DNA of 50,309 nucleotides from Pyronema omphalodes (Eukaryota > Ascomycota > Pezizomycetes > Pezizales > Pyronemataceae). A model generated the notes under the pieces. It did no database searches, was not told the origin of the DNA, and saw only the letters and a program-made list of their open reading frames with translations. The stretch lies in the NCBI GenBank assembly GCA_024516155.1, contig JAJJXM010000128.1, forward strand, positions 1 to 50,309, in the 5' to 3' direction. A program made the translations under genes and the position numbers. Position 1 is the first letter of the stretch; every line of letters begins with the position of its first letter. Below are positions 34,887 to 47,586 of this stretch, piece after piece.

Positions 34887-37800
34887 CTGATGATAATTAT
34901 ACCGTGCTATGGTTGGTAGCTGATGGATTCTATAGACTGTGTAACTGGATGGATGGATAGATGGATGGTGCCTGTATCCCGCGGTTAAAGATATTGAGAT
35001 ATATGGATGTACATATGCAGTCAACTCAATACACAATGTAGTTGTAGACTGTCGTTCCATGTGCTACGTGCGGGTATGTATATGTATATGTGTATGTAGA
35101 GCCTATATGTACCGATACCTCCCGCCGCCTTGCCCCGCTGCCTCCCCCGGGCCTTATCTCAAGCCATTGCCACAGCCATAGCCGTTGCCATTGCCACCCC
35201 GGACCATTCAGAGACATTGGAGTCTGGAGTCTGGAGTAAGCGGAGCGGCATATGGTGCGCACCATAGAGCATGGCGGATAGGAAGGAATGAAGGAAGGGT
35301 TATGGCCGGGAACGTAGGTGAAGTGGCAAAACAGCGGCGCGTGTATAAGCGCCCGAGACATTGATGTTGCGAACAACCCGGGATGTCCTGGGTTCCCGGG
35401 GTTGTGAACCAACGTACTGTGCAAGTGTAAACAGAACTTTTTGGATGGGATTGAAATCGTGATGTTAATGGTGATGGTGATGATGGCGATGGTGCCTGTA
35501 TGTAATGTATATAGCCTACGGATTTTGCGATGGGATTTCTGGTGATGATATGGTACCATACGACGGCAATGAATGCGTGGCGAGTTTTCTTGGGTGTTTG
35601 TAGTTTGTAGCTAGATACATATACATATACAGATACATATTCCTACGATGAGTCGCTACATTAGCGAGGTATCCGGAGTATGGAAAGCTGAATTGCTGTA
35701 TGTACATATGTAGACCTTCCTTAAATTCTTATTGAGATCGTGTTGTGCTTCTATCTTTTCTTTTTTGGCATGCCATCTCATGCCCTACCTTCTCTAGATT
35801 CTCTAGATTTATAGACATGTAAACGATGGATGATGATTGGTTGCAACCAGTTCGATAAACCCTGTTTACCTTTTGGTATCCTTGGTATCCTTGGTATTGA
35901 GTTTCAAAAATGTCAGCACGCAGAATATAGCATGATCTGACGATGTAGAGTAATATAGCTGAATTTCAGGCAGGAAGACTCAAAATCACGGAATTTTAGA
36001 ATCCTACAAACTCAAGCCCGGGGAATTCGACCCCGAAAATCGGTATATGTAGTATACATACCTAGCTAGCTGTCATATATGAGCTGATACCAGGATATTT
36101 CATAGCCTTACACACATAGGCAATCCATTGGTTATGCTCAAAAGCTGGATCCTTCTCCCATGGCCTATCAAAATTTCGATTTCAGGTATGGAGGTTTCTT
36201 GTGTATGATTTGTTCTTGATCAGGCCTCGTTAAAATGTGCATATGGCGCACCATTGAGTTTTCGTTACATGCCACGTGTAATGCGAGAACACTTGCGCGC
36301 ATGGAACTTGGAACTTGGAAGATCACCCGCTACATCGAAATTTTATGTAGGCTACATATGCATGAAGGAGCCTTACCACTGGTAGAGTTTTTTATATGCT
36401 TGCCTATGTTCACAGCTGTCATGGCACGATATTTTGGATTTTGGAATCTGGGGGTTTGATTGATGGAGTGATATACAGGGACCTTGCACATTCCATCAGC
36501 ATGAACAACGAACTTAATTGCTGGAATGTTTTTGGTACCCTGGTCTATGTTAGCATAACATCATGCTTTGAGAAAATGAAAAAAATATTCAGAAACCAGG
36601 AACAGTTACTTCTCCGATTGATTCATGACTTGTTATGGTGTAGAATTGGTCTTGCATAATCATCAGAAAAAGTAAGTAGGAATACAATCAATCCTTTTTA
36701 TTTCATCGATGGATTTTGAGTCAAGGATAAATATGGGATGAGATTCATTCGAAATTCCGAACCAATATCTGTTGACAGCTGTTGACAGTAGTCCATGAAG
36801 ATGGGGCAAAGAACATTTCAGAAGTGATTAGTAATGTGTGATGGATCAAGGAAGATAGATACCTACTTACTTGAAACCTTCGAGACCGCGGTACTTCAAT
36901 CCCGCTTCCGGTTTCAGGGCTGTCAAGAACCTGAAGACAGTTTCTGGTTGTCCATGGATCAGTTTCTTGATACCTGCGATGTACCATAGTTGGTTGATGG
37001 ATTTGGCAGGAAGAAGGGATAGGGCTCTCTTCAAGGCTTTAGGGGGATTGACCAAGGTGTATTTCCTTGTTTTTGAAAGGCCTAGATGATTTGTGTATTT
37101 AGACGAACTGTAGGGAATCTCATGCTGATTGTACTAAAACCCCGAGATTCCGGAAATCACAGCTTATGAAGTGACTGTCTGGGTATACGAGCACCTCGCT
37201 TTTGCCTCATAAGCTTACAATCAACCTTGTATGCGGACCGTTCAGAATCCATGAGGGGCGGGCCGGATAATCACATGAAAGCCATATAGGGCATTTCTTT
37301 GAATACAATTTGAGACAAGTTGACTGTTGTAGCAGTTCATTCTTACCGCCTGTCAAGAATCTGTCACGGTATGTCTTGGAATCATTTCAAAGCCGGGGAT
37401 TGATTTCGATTGGTTCGGCCCGGCTGGCATCTGTGACGACTTGCGCAATCTCGGGTGCGGTAATGGAAATGCCAGACCACTCGTTGGGATTGAATTAGCG
37501 AGAGTATGTTTGTGGCAAAGGGTTATAGAATCAATTATTATTTCAGTTTCGGGGTTTCAGCTTATCCGGAATGGGTTTTACATGGGGATTTGAAGAATCA
37601 GAGCATGGTTTTATTGTTCTTCCGACTAAGGAAGAATCGGTGGAATTTCGATGGATGTGGTTCATATGCATAATGCTGATCGATGTTAAACATATACTGC
37701 CTTCTAGAACAAAAGCTGCACTACAGAATAAGCTTATGGGGTTTGGGATATAAATGCCATCGGGGCCTCATAAGCACCACCGGGGGGGAATCGGGGAACC

Positions 37801-40128
37801 ACAACATAGCCTAGGGCACAGCCTAGAATGATTCCCGATCTCACCGCCCGTCGGGTAATAATCGCCCAGTCATCCAATTGGTTCGGTCAGCTTTTTTACC
37901 GATTGTTTCTAGACGCTTGCGTACGGTGCTTATGCATCCCGACGAATCGGAGGTTCCTCAATGAAACTCCAATCATCAACCATCATCAACGCAACGGGTC
38001 CCGCAATAAACCTCCGGACGTAAAGGACCAAAGTTTCAAATGATTATTCCGGTATCATATCGGTTAAAACTGATTATTCTTCAATTTATCTGCTGATAGA
38101 GTCTGTTATGTATACATCTCTATTAGAAAGTATTCGCCCTTAGGAGAGGGATTTGGCTAAGTTCAGATTTCAAAGGCGTTGTTGGCACCGCATCGCAGCA
38201 TGTGTGTTTCATATCTCTTTTTTCATCAAACCAGATGAGAGGAAGAAGTTTGATTCATTGAATATGCTGTGCATATTTCAAACCCGACTTCTTTTTAACA
38301 TTGCGTGCATCTGCACAACAGCCCAGACTAACTAGTTCCATTTCCGGGGGGCGAAAAATACTACATATCTCTGGTCCTGCAGAAATATGCAGATGAACCC
38401 TCTACTGTCCCTGATCTTGCAGCAGGATGCATATGTACGTAGATCAACTTTAAATCCACCCTTGCTTACAAGTTACCTAAGAGTTGCTCATGCTCACTCC
38501 CCTGACCTCTATCTAGTCTTCCCTGAAATGGTATGTAGAAACGCCGTTGGTACCTGCGGCTTCGTGTACGGATTCGGTATGCTTCTACGGATTGTATCTA
38601 GTTTTGCCCTTTCCGACATTCACATGGGCAAAAGAAAAGGATGGTTACATACCTATGTACTTCCTGCACTGTTTGGCGAAACAAGCAGCGAGCTACGGAA
38701 CGTTTATCCATGCGTTAATATTAAGGAAGTCGTTGTGCGGTACTGTTTATAGAAATTATTGTTTTGACGGAATCTGCGTGCTATTTTTTTCCCCCGTGCT
38801 TAGAATGTCAATATACCGAGCCGTTGTAGAGTCGGCCAGAATTATTGAGTCACCATCACATCACGCCGCCATACTCGTTCACAATCTATCGCCTACCTAT
38901 GATACATATCTATTTTGTTTATCCCACCCATCATACCCTCCTGATCCACGGAGCTTCTAGACCGTATCCCCACTGTCAGCAAAAAGCTCACCTATATCCT
39001 GCCTGCTGACATCGTGCAAAACTAGTCTGATACTCGGTATTTCTATCGCATTTCTATCCATGCGCCGGAATAGGAAGGACTAAGAGTAAATCCCTGACTA
39101 ATCATTCACCATCCATGGAACTGTCAGTTGTCAACCTCGTTTTTTTTTTCGAGCAAGGCCTATGTATGTGCATACTGGGAACATTTGCCCTCCGTCGGCA
39201 ACCTAAACTAAAATAACGGCTGCATATGTATCCCTTTTTTTTGTTTGCTAAGATAGCATATCGAAAATGCTAGTAAGACGATTGATTACATAGACGCCAT
39301 ACATGGAAATTCGGATGGATTCCAAGAACCTAGATAACTATTTCCGTTGCAACTCGCGCGGGCCGTGCCGTCAGCAGTCATGGCGAATCATGATAATGAT
39401 GCATTGTACAGGCCTAAAGGTTTTATTTCATTTATATGAATTTTCAGAACAAACACAAGAAATAGGCCCAGAATCTGTCGACACCAATTCCTTGTAAAAA
39501 ACACGATTGAGGGTTAATGACATCTCAAACTGCTCATTGCGGAAACCCAGTAGTGGTCATGTCATACTGATCCTCGAGCTTCTATAGCATTCTGGGGAAG
39601 CACTATATATATCTGAATCCAAGTTTGTCTATAACCTACTGCCTAACCCACGCCAAGAAAGGTGACACAAGTACATAAGGTGAATAAATCATGAAGCGCT
39701 ATGACGCCAATTATTTAGTAAATCCACGGACTAGTACACGACTGATCACTGAAATTCTGGATAAATCGCAAAAAGCATCCTGATAGGTATCCAAGTACAA
39801 TGTAACCTGACTGTTTTCGGTATCGACGGGAGGATAAAAGCGGGTGTAACCAACGCTACAATGACAGGTACTTCTCGAGTGACTATGAGAGAGAACTAGG
39901 ATCATACATACATGGACGACACCCGCTGCTTTATAGACTATTTGACAGAATAGTAACACTGAGTTATGCTACATAGAACTTTAATAGCATGGAATAGTGT
40001 TTTTTTCCTTTTCTTTTGTGTAGAAGATGCTTATTATTGCTAGTTCTTGAACACTTCCCTCCAGGTTCGCGTCTTTGACCAATCGCGACAGCATCGCCCT
40101 ATAGCGGTTGAAAGAATATTAAAGTAAG

Positions 40129-40153
40129 ATTTCCGCGGATTTCCGCGGATTTT
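40129..40153. repeat. Tandem TTCCGCGGAT decamer
   Basis: Two exact copies of a decamer containing the palindrome CCGCGG, in otherwise AT-rich DNA. Confidence 0.85.
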
Positions 40154-41022
40154 TGTTCTTTTTCTCTTCTTGTTTTTCATTATTCCATCACAGCGCCTAT
40201 TGTTGACCGTTTAAAGATTCCCTATGATCCATCCATACCCTGAAGTCGCCAATCTTTCGTTATAGTTTCATCCAAGTCTCGTGTCCTGGATTGGATAGAA
40301 TGGTATATGAGCTAATCTAAGATGGGTTATAAATGAGGTTTTTGTACTACTCCAGACTTTACTGTGTTCCTTGCCGGGTACATTAATTGTCGAGGAGTCA
40401 AGGAACATAAGTTACAACACTCCTCATTGGTGTGTAAGTGACAGGCACTAGTGTTCGAACATCAAACATCGAAACATCATCCCTGCAAGTAGCTGCAGAT
40501 GTCATAACTTCTAGTAGTGCACCTTTCATCCTACAATATAGTCTAAACAATTGAACGTGAAGAATTTGCGGCACCCAGGCCAGCTTGCTACTGTTTGGGA
40601 CTCAAAATAGCATACTATTTCTCACATCCCAGAAAAAAAAACCACTAGATCAATGCTCAAGTTAATGGAATATAGTTACGAGACTTTTCACGATATACCG
40701 TAACAAAGCCGAATAATCCGAATAATTAAATTTTTCATAGAATCTGTACATGATTAGTACATATTATTACATTTTCCAGTTTGCTTATTTCTAGCTTCCG
40801 GTTTTTTGATTCTTAAAAATGAAACCAGTGGAAACATGAGAGTGATATATCATGATAACGTAGCACAAGTAGCAAGCCCTAGTGTTCGAAATTTGAATAC
40901 CCAACATCGTAAGGCCTTAAAAGCAACCAGCTAAAGGCGTAATCAGTTCATGAATTCTGATCAGTTGAAAAATGAGATGGTGTGAATTATTAGTTATCTT
41001 TCACATCTACATTTGCATTTAC

Positions 41023-41076
41023 ATTTTAATCATATACCGTTCGAGGCCTGTAATGCCTATGCGGGAAACTAAATAC
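41023..41076 (+). repeat. Dispersed repeat, copy 2
   Basis: Partner of 20405-20458. The same ordered blocks (ATTTTAATCATA, CCG, CGAGGCCT, GCCTATGC, GGA, CTAA) recur with differences confined to the short positions between them. Confidence 0.75.
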
Positions 41077-43861
41077 TAACGCGGCACAACCTAATCCCGT
41101 CTATCTTTCACATCCAACTATCTTTCATAACCTGGGGATGGCAGACCGAGTGATACCACAATCCACAGATCCGAGTGCATTAAAATCGCAGTCTACAATT
41201 CTCCCTAAAAATCATAGAATTCATAGACTGCCTTGCCCAATCTATCATTTTAAGTTCCTTCAATTCACTTCCAAGAACCCAAGAGACCGGTTCTAAAGTA
41301 ACCGTACCACAGCATATTAAGATTCATGTACGTCATAGATGATAATCCGTAAATCATCCTAGATCCACAGGGCCAATGTGAGCCACATACATACTGTAGC
41401 ATCTAGTCGATCAAGTGGTGGGTGGAAATATGAGTAGGATTAACGCGGTACAACGCGAGTGCGGCACATGGCTCCGCCAGTGGTCGCAGTTGATCAGTGC
41501 AGGTACGCCCACTCGCCAATGTGCCCTCGGGTAAAATGAGGATTAGAAACTTCATGATATGCAGAGGATGTCTAACTTGTTTTTTTTTCGTTGCCTATAT
41601 TTTTATTTTATGTTTTTATCCTGAAGTCGGTCGTGACAAATGACTTTCGTAAACGGTTCAACATGTTACGTATTGAGCCATAATCAATGAAGCCTCATCT
41701 TTCAGCCTTGGATTTATCATTTAAGTTCTGTATCCATTGAATTAGTTCAAATGAATTTCAATTTCATCATTCGTGGCACTATCTCCTTGTTTGCTGAATG
41801 TATGTAGGGAATTACCGGGTTTTTTGATACATCTCGAATATCATAGTAAAAGTCTTTCTTTGTACAAGGAAATTATCACGAGTTTCATTTTTGAATATTC
41901 TTTTAAAAAGGGGGCAACTGTGGGCTACCATTTAATGAGGTTGAAACGATACTTGGGCTATATGTATATATATATATCTGTGTCATTGCGTTATATATAT
42001 TTCTAGATGGTACAAAATCTAATTAACTTGTTCTACATAGTTGCTTATATGCCCATGTAGGAAAGTTTTGAGTTTTATTTCTCATTCGGAAGGTGATCTC
42101 CAGTACTAACTAAAGGCGCACTGGATGTGGAAGAACGCCGGGAACCAGTCTATCGTACCTTACTTGGGGAATAGAGAAGACCCAAAGGGAATCTGATCGG
42201 AGGAATTCGTGAAAGCTTACTACAATTCTCTACGACACATCCAGGAATTCTCCTCCTCTGTTATCTTCAATAGACCCTATGCAATCCCTAAGCTTCGATT
42301 CCTCGACATCCTCCACACCCACCATCAGATGAGTTGTATGGGAATCTCAGTCTCTTAACCTTTTAATAGAGACGGGTAAGACACTCCGGGTTCATCTAGA
42401 AAGCTGGAATTGACAGAAAAAAGAGTAAAGAAAGGAAAAAGCAAGCTTAGAAAAGAGAAAACTCTAGGGGACTCTCCCCCCTCCCCACCTCCCTCCCCCA
42501 TAGACCCTTCCAAACTCGCCCTAGGAAAGTTCACGGTACGTAGAGCCTGCCAAGTTCAACGCCAGTCGTGGCTAATAAATCCAGAATAACCGAGGTACAG
42601 AGGTCACTCATAACAGAACAGGTCTATCGTTTTCAACCGTTCCGGAAGCCTCTTTCCATTCCGCGTGATCTTTCACTAGAAAGAACTCCCGTTGCTAGGC
42701 GCAGCAGCCTCCGAAAAAACGCCCTCGCGTTTGTCGTTGGTCCGAGTTACACTACCAGCAGGTGTCCGTGACTCCGTGTCCCAGCGCTTAACCCGCGCGA
42801 AATGCGTGCCAAAAAGGGTATGGCGCAGAGCAAGCTGCAGGAATTTTCAATACTTCCGACCCTGCTCGCGGATGTCGCGTTAAAATCCTTGTGAGCTCCG
42901 CCTTCGATTGGTTTTGTAGAATTAACTTGCAATCGAATTTATGTTTATTCAGTCCAGCCCCAATAGAGACACGGGAATTCAAGGCCTCCATGACAGACGA
43001 TATCCTTACATAGAGGTGGACGTGACACAAGTGATTGCTTGATATTCAAAGAGACGGGGAGCGCAGAATATGCACTTTGAATTCTACACACTTCTCTGCG
43101 CCAAAAACGCGCCTTCACCCACATCTCTGTAGAAATCACAAAACATGGAAGCTTGGTTCTATGAATTTGAACGTCCCTAGTAGCAACTTGACAAAACCTG
43201 TATTTAGAAAAATCGGACAAGTTCAATGGTCCACAGTCATAGTGTGTCAATCACGGGAATGTATGGGCAATAATTCTATACATTTTAACTAATTCTCCTA
43301 TCCATCTTGCCAACCACAAAACAAGCGAACTTTGTTCCGCAGATCATGCACCCGTGGTCACCATAAGAACGGGCATGCCATCGAGCCTATCACTGCGGGA
43401 AGTGACTACTTTCCCCGAACGGGGTCCGACGGTCGTCTATTTAGCGATCTAGAAAGGTATATCTTCGGTAGATTGAGCCAGCCTTAAAACGCATATGTGC
43501 CGCGTAACCATATACTACCCACAGTTACCATCTGTCTGAATCCTGTTTCAAATTAGCATAGAATGGTACAGACCCGGCCATTGAGCTAGAGAGGTTGCCT
43601 CTAGAAGCTCGGGGAATACATGCGTACACTCTGCGAAGCTCGACGAGAGTATGAATGAAAGGTTTCCCGGCTATCAAATATCATCCACCGTCACCCAGAC
43701 GTCATAGTATGACGACAGTACTCCTCCATTGGCCCCGACAAACGTTAACCTTAGCTCTGGTCTATTTCTTATAAGTATTCGAGCTCCCCAGATCTCTCGG
43801 CCTCCTTCTCTTCCTTTTTGATCGCTACGCCTATCCTCAGTTTTTGACAACATAAGCTACA

Positions 43862-44452
43862 ATGACTGACTATCTCTCCAACTTACGTTTGTAACCTCTG
43901 GAACCTGTGTAAAAGCTCTGATCACTAACATTACTCCACACGCAGCCAACGAGCTTAAGCTCCGAATCGTCAACTACGCTGGCTGGCAGGCGGCCACTCA
44001 ATTGAGTGCAGTCTCGGTATGTATCCCATATAAACAACCATACCTTCCATCACGATCCCAAATTCCCGCCCTTATTCCGAAACCCTTATCTCAATCCAAA
44101 CCCCTCATCCCAGTCGAGAGCACCCTGACCATGTGATACTGACACCGGTGTAGATGCATTGGAACGATATTGCAAACGACGCCGTCTTCTGGAAATACGC
44201 TGTCAAGGACAATTTCCATGTGCGTGTGCATCACTTCGCTAAAGACGGCGATTGGCGCGGTGCTTTCAAAAACTCGCAACCGGTCGTCTCTTCGGTTGGG
44301 GCCAAGACGCCCAGCTATTGTTTAGCGACGATGGCCGCCGCCTAATCCGCAACCGAAAGCTCAATAGCTATTCCCCGAAAGAAGTTGAAGACCACAAATG
44401 CCAGGGCGTCGTTGACATTCAGAGCGGGTTAGTTGGCCCATTGTTTTTTTTT

Positions 44453-44484
<32 letters not shown>

Positions 44485-45682
44485 TCTTTCTTTTTCTTTT
44501 TTTTCTTTTTTTTTTGCTTTTTGTTTATGTTTTGTCATACCATCCGAAGATGGAAAACCACAACTGACGTCATTGGTATTTAGAGCGTCCAGTGTATCCG
44601 TCCTCACTCTGTCTGGCACCGTACTCATCTCCGGCTCGCTCGATGGAGCAGCCGCCTGGTCCAGCCGCAAACCGCGGGCGATTCAATTTTCCACCTCCAA
44701 GGATCGTATTCTGCAAATCTCCGCAGGTCAGAATCATCTTTTGGCTCTGTCCGCCTCCGGGAAGATATGGAGTGTCCGAGGCAGCTTTCCGACTTGTCAA
44801 CCTGCCGTCATCCAATTCCTCACCCCCAAAGGCGTCATCAACAACCCGATTTGCTCCAAAGTTGTAGCAGGGAGGAACTTCTCCGGAGCGCTTGTCGACA
44901 ATCACGGTCTCTTTCTTTGGCTTGACTCAGCGCAGTGCAGCCAACCCCGCCTTACGCACCCTCGCCACGAAGACGCCGACATTTCCATCCGATCTGTGGA
45001 TATCCTACGCATTCCATTCTTCGTGGACGCCTTCGGAGATGCCTCGCACGAGGACCGGGTGGCCGATTTCGCAATCGGCGAACACCTGGGGATGCTCGTG
45101 ACATCTTCGGGGCGGGTATTTGCCTTGGATCTCAGTCACCAACAGGCAGATCACGTTCTGCCCATGCAACTCGTTAACATCGTTGCACCCCGGGGAAGTC
45201 CCAAGATCGATCGAGTGGAGGGGAAGTTCCGGCAGTTTGCTGTCTTCAACAGCAATGGCCTCGTCTATCTCCTGAACGACGAGAACATCAAGGGCCAATT
45301 TGATCGATACATTGGCCACAGGTCCTTCGACACCTCCAAAATCCTCACCGGCAAAGCGACCCCCGACTTCATCGAGGAGTTCATCTTCAACCACGAAATC
45401 GTCGACATATCCTTCGGAGACGGACACGCGTTAGCCCTTAGCGATACCGGAAAGGTTCTTACCTGGGGAAGAGACATGGGATGTTCTGGAGCGCTTGGGC
45501 ACGGTGTGCGACAGGTTGCTCAGGAGATCGGGGTGCGCTACGAGCTCCGCGATGGCATCCTCGACAAGCCGATGCCTGTGGACTTTGGTGAAGGAGACTT
45601 TTTCGCTTACAAAGTCTCTGCGGGTGGAATGAGGAGCTGTGCGCTTGTAATGGAGATTTCTGAGGAATCGGTAACGGTTTAG
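43862..45682 (+). CDS. F-box/RCC1-repeat protein (Saf1-like ubiquitin-ligase adaptor), one frame break
   Basis: Exons 43862-43886, 43946-44016, 44154-44427, 44584-45682; introns 59, 137 and 156 bp; about 489 aa. The first exons encode an N-terminal F-box (LSNLPNELKLRIV). The rest has RCC1 beta-propeller blades (GRLFGWGQD, GTVLISGSLDGAAAW, GMLVTSSGRVFALD, HALALSDTGKVLTWGRDMG). F-box plus RCC1 matches yeast Saf1, an SCF adaptor that targets vacuolar proteins or zymogens for degradation; the target here is unknown. In exon 3 the frame changes at an A5 run (44268-44272): WRGAF is in one frame and KLATGRLFGWGQD in another, and one extra A would join them. The third intron (44428-44583) is a multiple of three, has no stop, and holds a long T/C tract, so a continuous ORF hides it; the blade sequence resumes only after TTTAG. 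The start is the first ATG in the F-box frame. Confidence 0.88.
44441..44515 (+). repeat. Poly-pyrimidine (T-rich) tract within an intron
   Basis: Runs of T interrupted by single C, lying inside intron 3 of the F-box/RCC1 gene. Read through, it would encode mostly Phe and Ser. Confidence 0.9.
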
Positions 45683-46832
45683 GGCGCTGATTCATTTGTC
45701 CTCCTCCACCTCCTCCACCTGTTCTTCTTTAATCATGCTTATTGTTTCGTATGCTTATTTGTGTATAATAGTATTTGTTGAGTTCTTTGATACGTTTTTT
45801 CATTTGTATATAATGATAATAATAAAGTAAATCTGAATATATTTCGTTGGTTACCACGTGACTCACGTCTGATGTTAGATGTTCAATGTACTGTTTATCG
45901 TGTATTATGAATGATTATGACTTGTGATTTCTCACTTATCGTGTATGGTGTATTAACGAAATAGAAGCAGCATTCGGGACCGGGGATTGTGTTCTCTGGA
46001 TCGTCGACACGGAAATTTAACTCGAAAACATACCAAGTGACTTCCAGTTATATGACATGATGCCGCTTTACATCGGCATGTCTTTCCCTGCACGTTGTAG
46101 GGTACGTTTTTACCACTCACAAGCTTGGTATATTCCTATACAGTAAATAACACAAAAAAAAAAAAAAAAAAAAAAAAATAGGGGTAAGGGGGGATGTTTG
46201 AAGTTCTCATTTAACAGCTTTCTAGAGACTTTTTTTCTTCGTTTTCTTTGAATAATAATCTGCACTGTAGTCTGATTTCATGTATAACCAAAACTCATCC
46301 ATGCCATAGAATTTTCGAGTTTGGTTACATATACTTCCCTAACTTGCATGTTGTGTTGTAAACTGATTTACGCAGTAGCTACTGTACATAGTGTTGAATC
46401 TGTTAAGGTTTCTTTCTGCAATTTCAAGGTTTACAGGATCCAGGTGGAAGATGAAGGATGCAAGACGCAAGAATTCAGATATTATTGCTTCAGGAGTCGG
46501 ACAGTATTCCATGCATTTTGCATCTACACTGAATAATTGGAAACAACTTGATTCTTGATTACAAGTTGGGCTAGGAGTGTAGGGTAAGGTATCGTATTTC
46601 TGGAGGCTGAAAAACATAAGGTAGGATTTTTAGGATTGACGGTCAGGAAAGGCATTGGGATATGTTTTACTACGCTAGAAATAAGATTATGTTTCACGAC
46701 CACCACATTGACTTGTTGATTTTACTATACGGAGTCTGGGATGACATTACTCGGGATACCAACTCTTTTAGGATCAATAAGTAACACCAAGCCTAGTCTC
46801 TCTCTATGTGTATCCTAAACCACTTTATGGTA
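45683..46832. other. Intergenic, convergent 3' flanks
   Basis: AT-rich DNA with a 25-bp poly(A) run (46154-46178) and AATAATAATAAA-type signals near 45830 that suit a polyadenylation zone for the F-box/RCC1 gene. The short ORFs 46321-46536 and 46339-46617 are not recognisable. Confidence 0.6.
46154..46178 (+). repeat. Poly(A) tract, 25 bp
   Basis: An uninterrupted A run about 470 bp beyond the F-box/RCC1 stop. It could be a slippage tract or the tail of an old retroposed copy; no target duplication was found. Confidence 0.9.
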
Positions 46833-46909
46833 TCACATCTCCCGTTGCAACAATTTCTGCTTCTCCGCCATCTCAGCCTCCAGAGTTTCCAACCTCTTCA
46901 TCAACGCCC

Positions 46910-47586
46910 TTACGTACTGTTAGAATCCTCCTTTCCCTCCGCAGCTCCTTTCAGCCTTCTGACAACCCTTGCCGGATTCCCCGCAACAACACAAAAGTCC
47001 TCGACATCCTTTGTGACGACCGCCGCAGCCGCCACCACCACACCCCTCCCCAATTTCACGCCCGGCAATATCGTTGCCATCCCACCAATCCAACAATCCT
47101 CTCCCACTATAATTTCCTTCCCCATCTCCGGTCCTTCAGTCCCCCTGCGTACCTCCGCATCCAACGGATGGTCGTCGCCGCATAAAAGCTCACATTGGGA
47201 CCCACTAGTGTTCTAGCACCGATTGTTACCTTACAGGTATCTAGGATGGTGCATCCAAAGTTGATAAAGCTATTAAGGCCAAGGGAGATGTTGTAGCCAT
47301 AATCACAGCGGAACGGGGGCTCTATCCAAGGCTGTGAATCTTCCGGGATGTCAGGCTTGTAAGGGGTGTTGGTGATGCTAAACAGGTCAGTGAGGGAGCT
47401 GGAACGTTAGGACAAAGCGGGTACCGACGCGTTCCAAAGCTGGATTTTTTCGGTTCGGGAGGAGGCGTCACTGGCGGAATTGAAAGCTGCGCATGCGGCT
47501 GCACAACGGGCTCTTTCGGATACAAGATCGGGCGAAAAGGCGTGGTAGAGCTCGCCACGGAGCATCTTTTCTTTTTCGGTAGCCAT
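46910..47586 (-). CDS. Maltose/galactoside O-acetyltransferase-like protein (hexapeptide repeat), frame broken
   Basis: Family role: acetyl transfer from acetyl-CoA to sugar 6-hydroxyls. Exon 1 (47586-47429) encodes an N-terminal maltose-acetyltransferase domain (EKEKMLRGELYHAFSPDL, ERARCAAACAAFN). Exon 2 starts at 47377 after a 51-bp intron with a weak GTCGGT donor, and continues with EPPFRCDYGYNISLGLNSF and VTIGARTLVGPNVSFYA, the left-handed beta-helix. At 47171-47183 the frame changes: HPLDAEVRRG, which carries the catalytic His, and GEDCWIGGMATILPGV to NPARVVRRL are in another frame. Two extra bases or one missing base would explain it. The main frame stops at 46910; a coiled-coil-like extension (MKRLETLEAEMAEKQ) in a third frame runs to 46833 and may be the true C-terminus. 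The gene may be a pseudogene. Confidence 0.75.

Larger units (their letters stand above)
30084..43861. other. 13.8-kb gene-poor region upstream of the homeodomain gene
   Basis: I recognise no protein family in any of the many short ORFs (all at or below about 140 codons, mostly in mutually overlapping frames). The DNA is rich in simple sequence: purine tracts (30774-30836), a TGATGCT repeat (31150-31350), a CCCCTTCCCCTCCACT array (31587-31650), TATC, CCA, GATG and ATGC repeats, and a G-quadruplex motif. Several strong minus-strand splice donors (34179, 33247, 32549) would suit a long spliced 5' leader or a non-coding RNA, but I cannot prove exons. From 36 kb to 43.8 kb it becomes AT-rich without clear repeats. 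Confidence 0.55.

Noticed and set aside
38387..38960. Overlapping plus-strand ORFs (121 and 137 codons) in the gene desert
   Set aside because: Two different frames overlap, neither shows a domain, and no clear splice pattern links them.
46154..46178. Poly(A) run as the tail of a retroposed gene copy
   Set aside because: No upstream coding remnant and no flanking target duplication were found, so simple slippage is enough.
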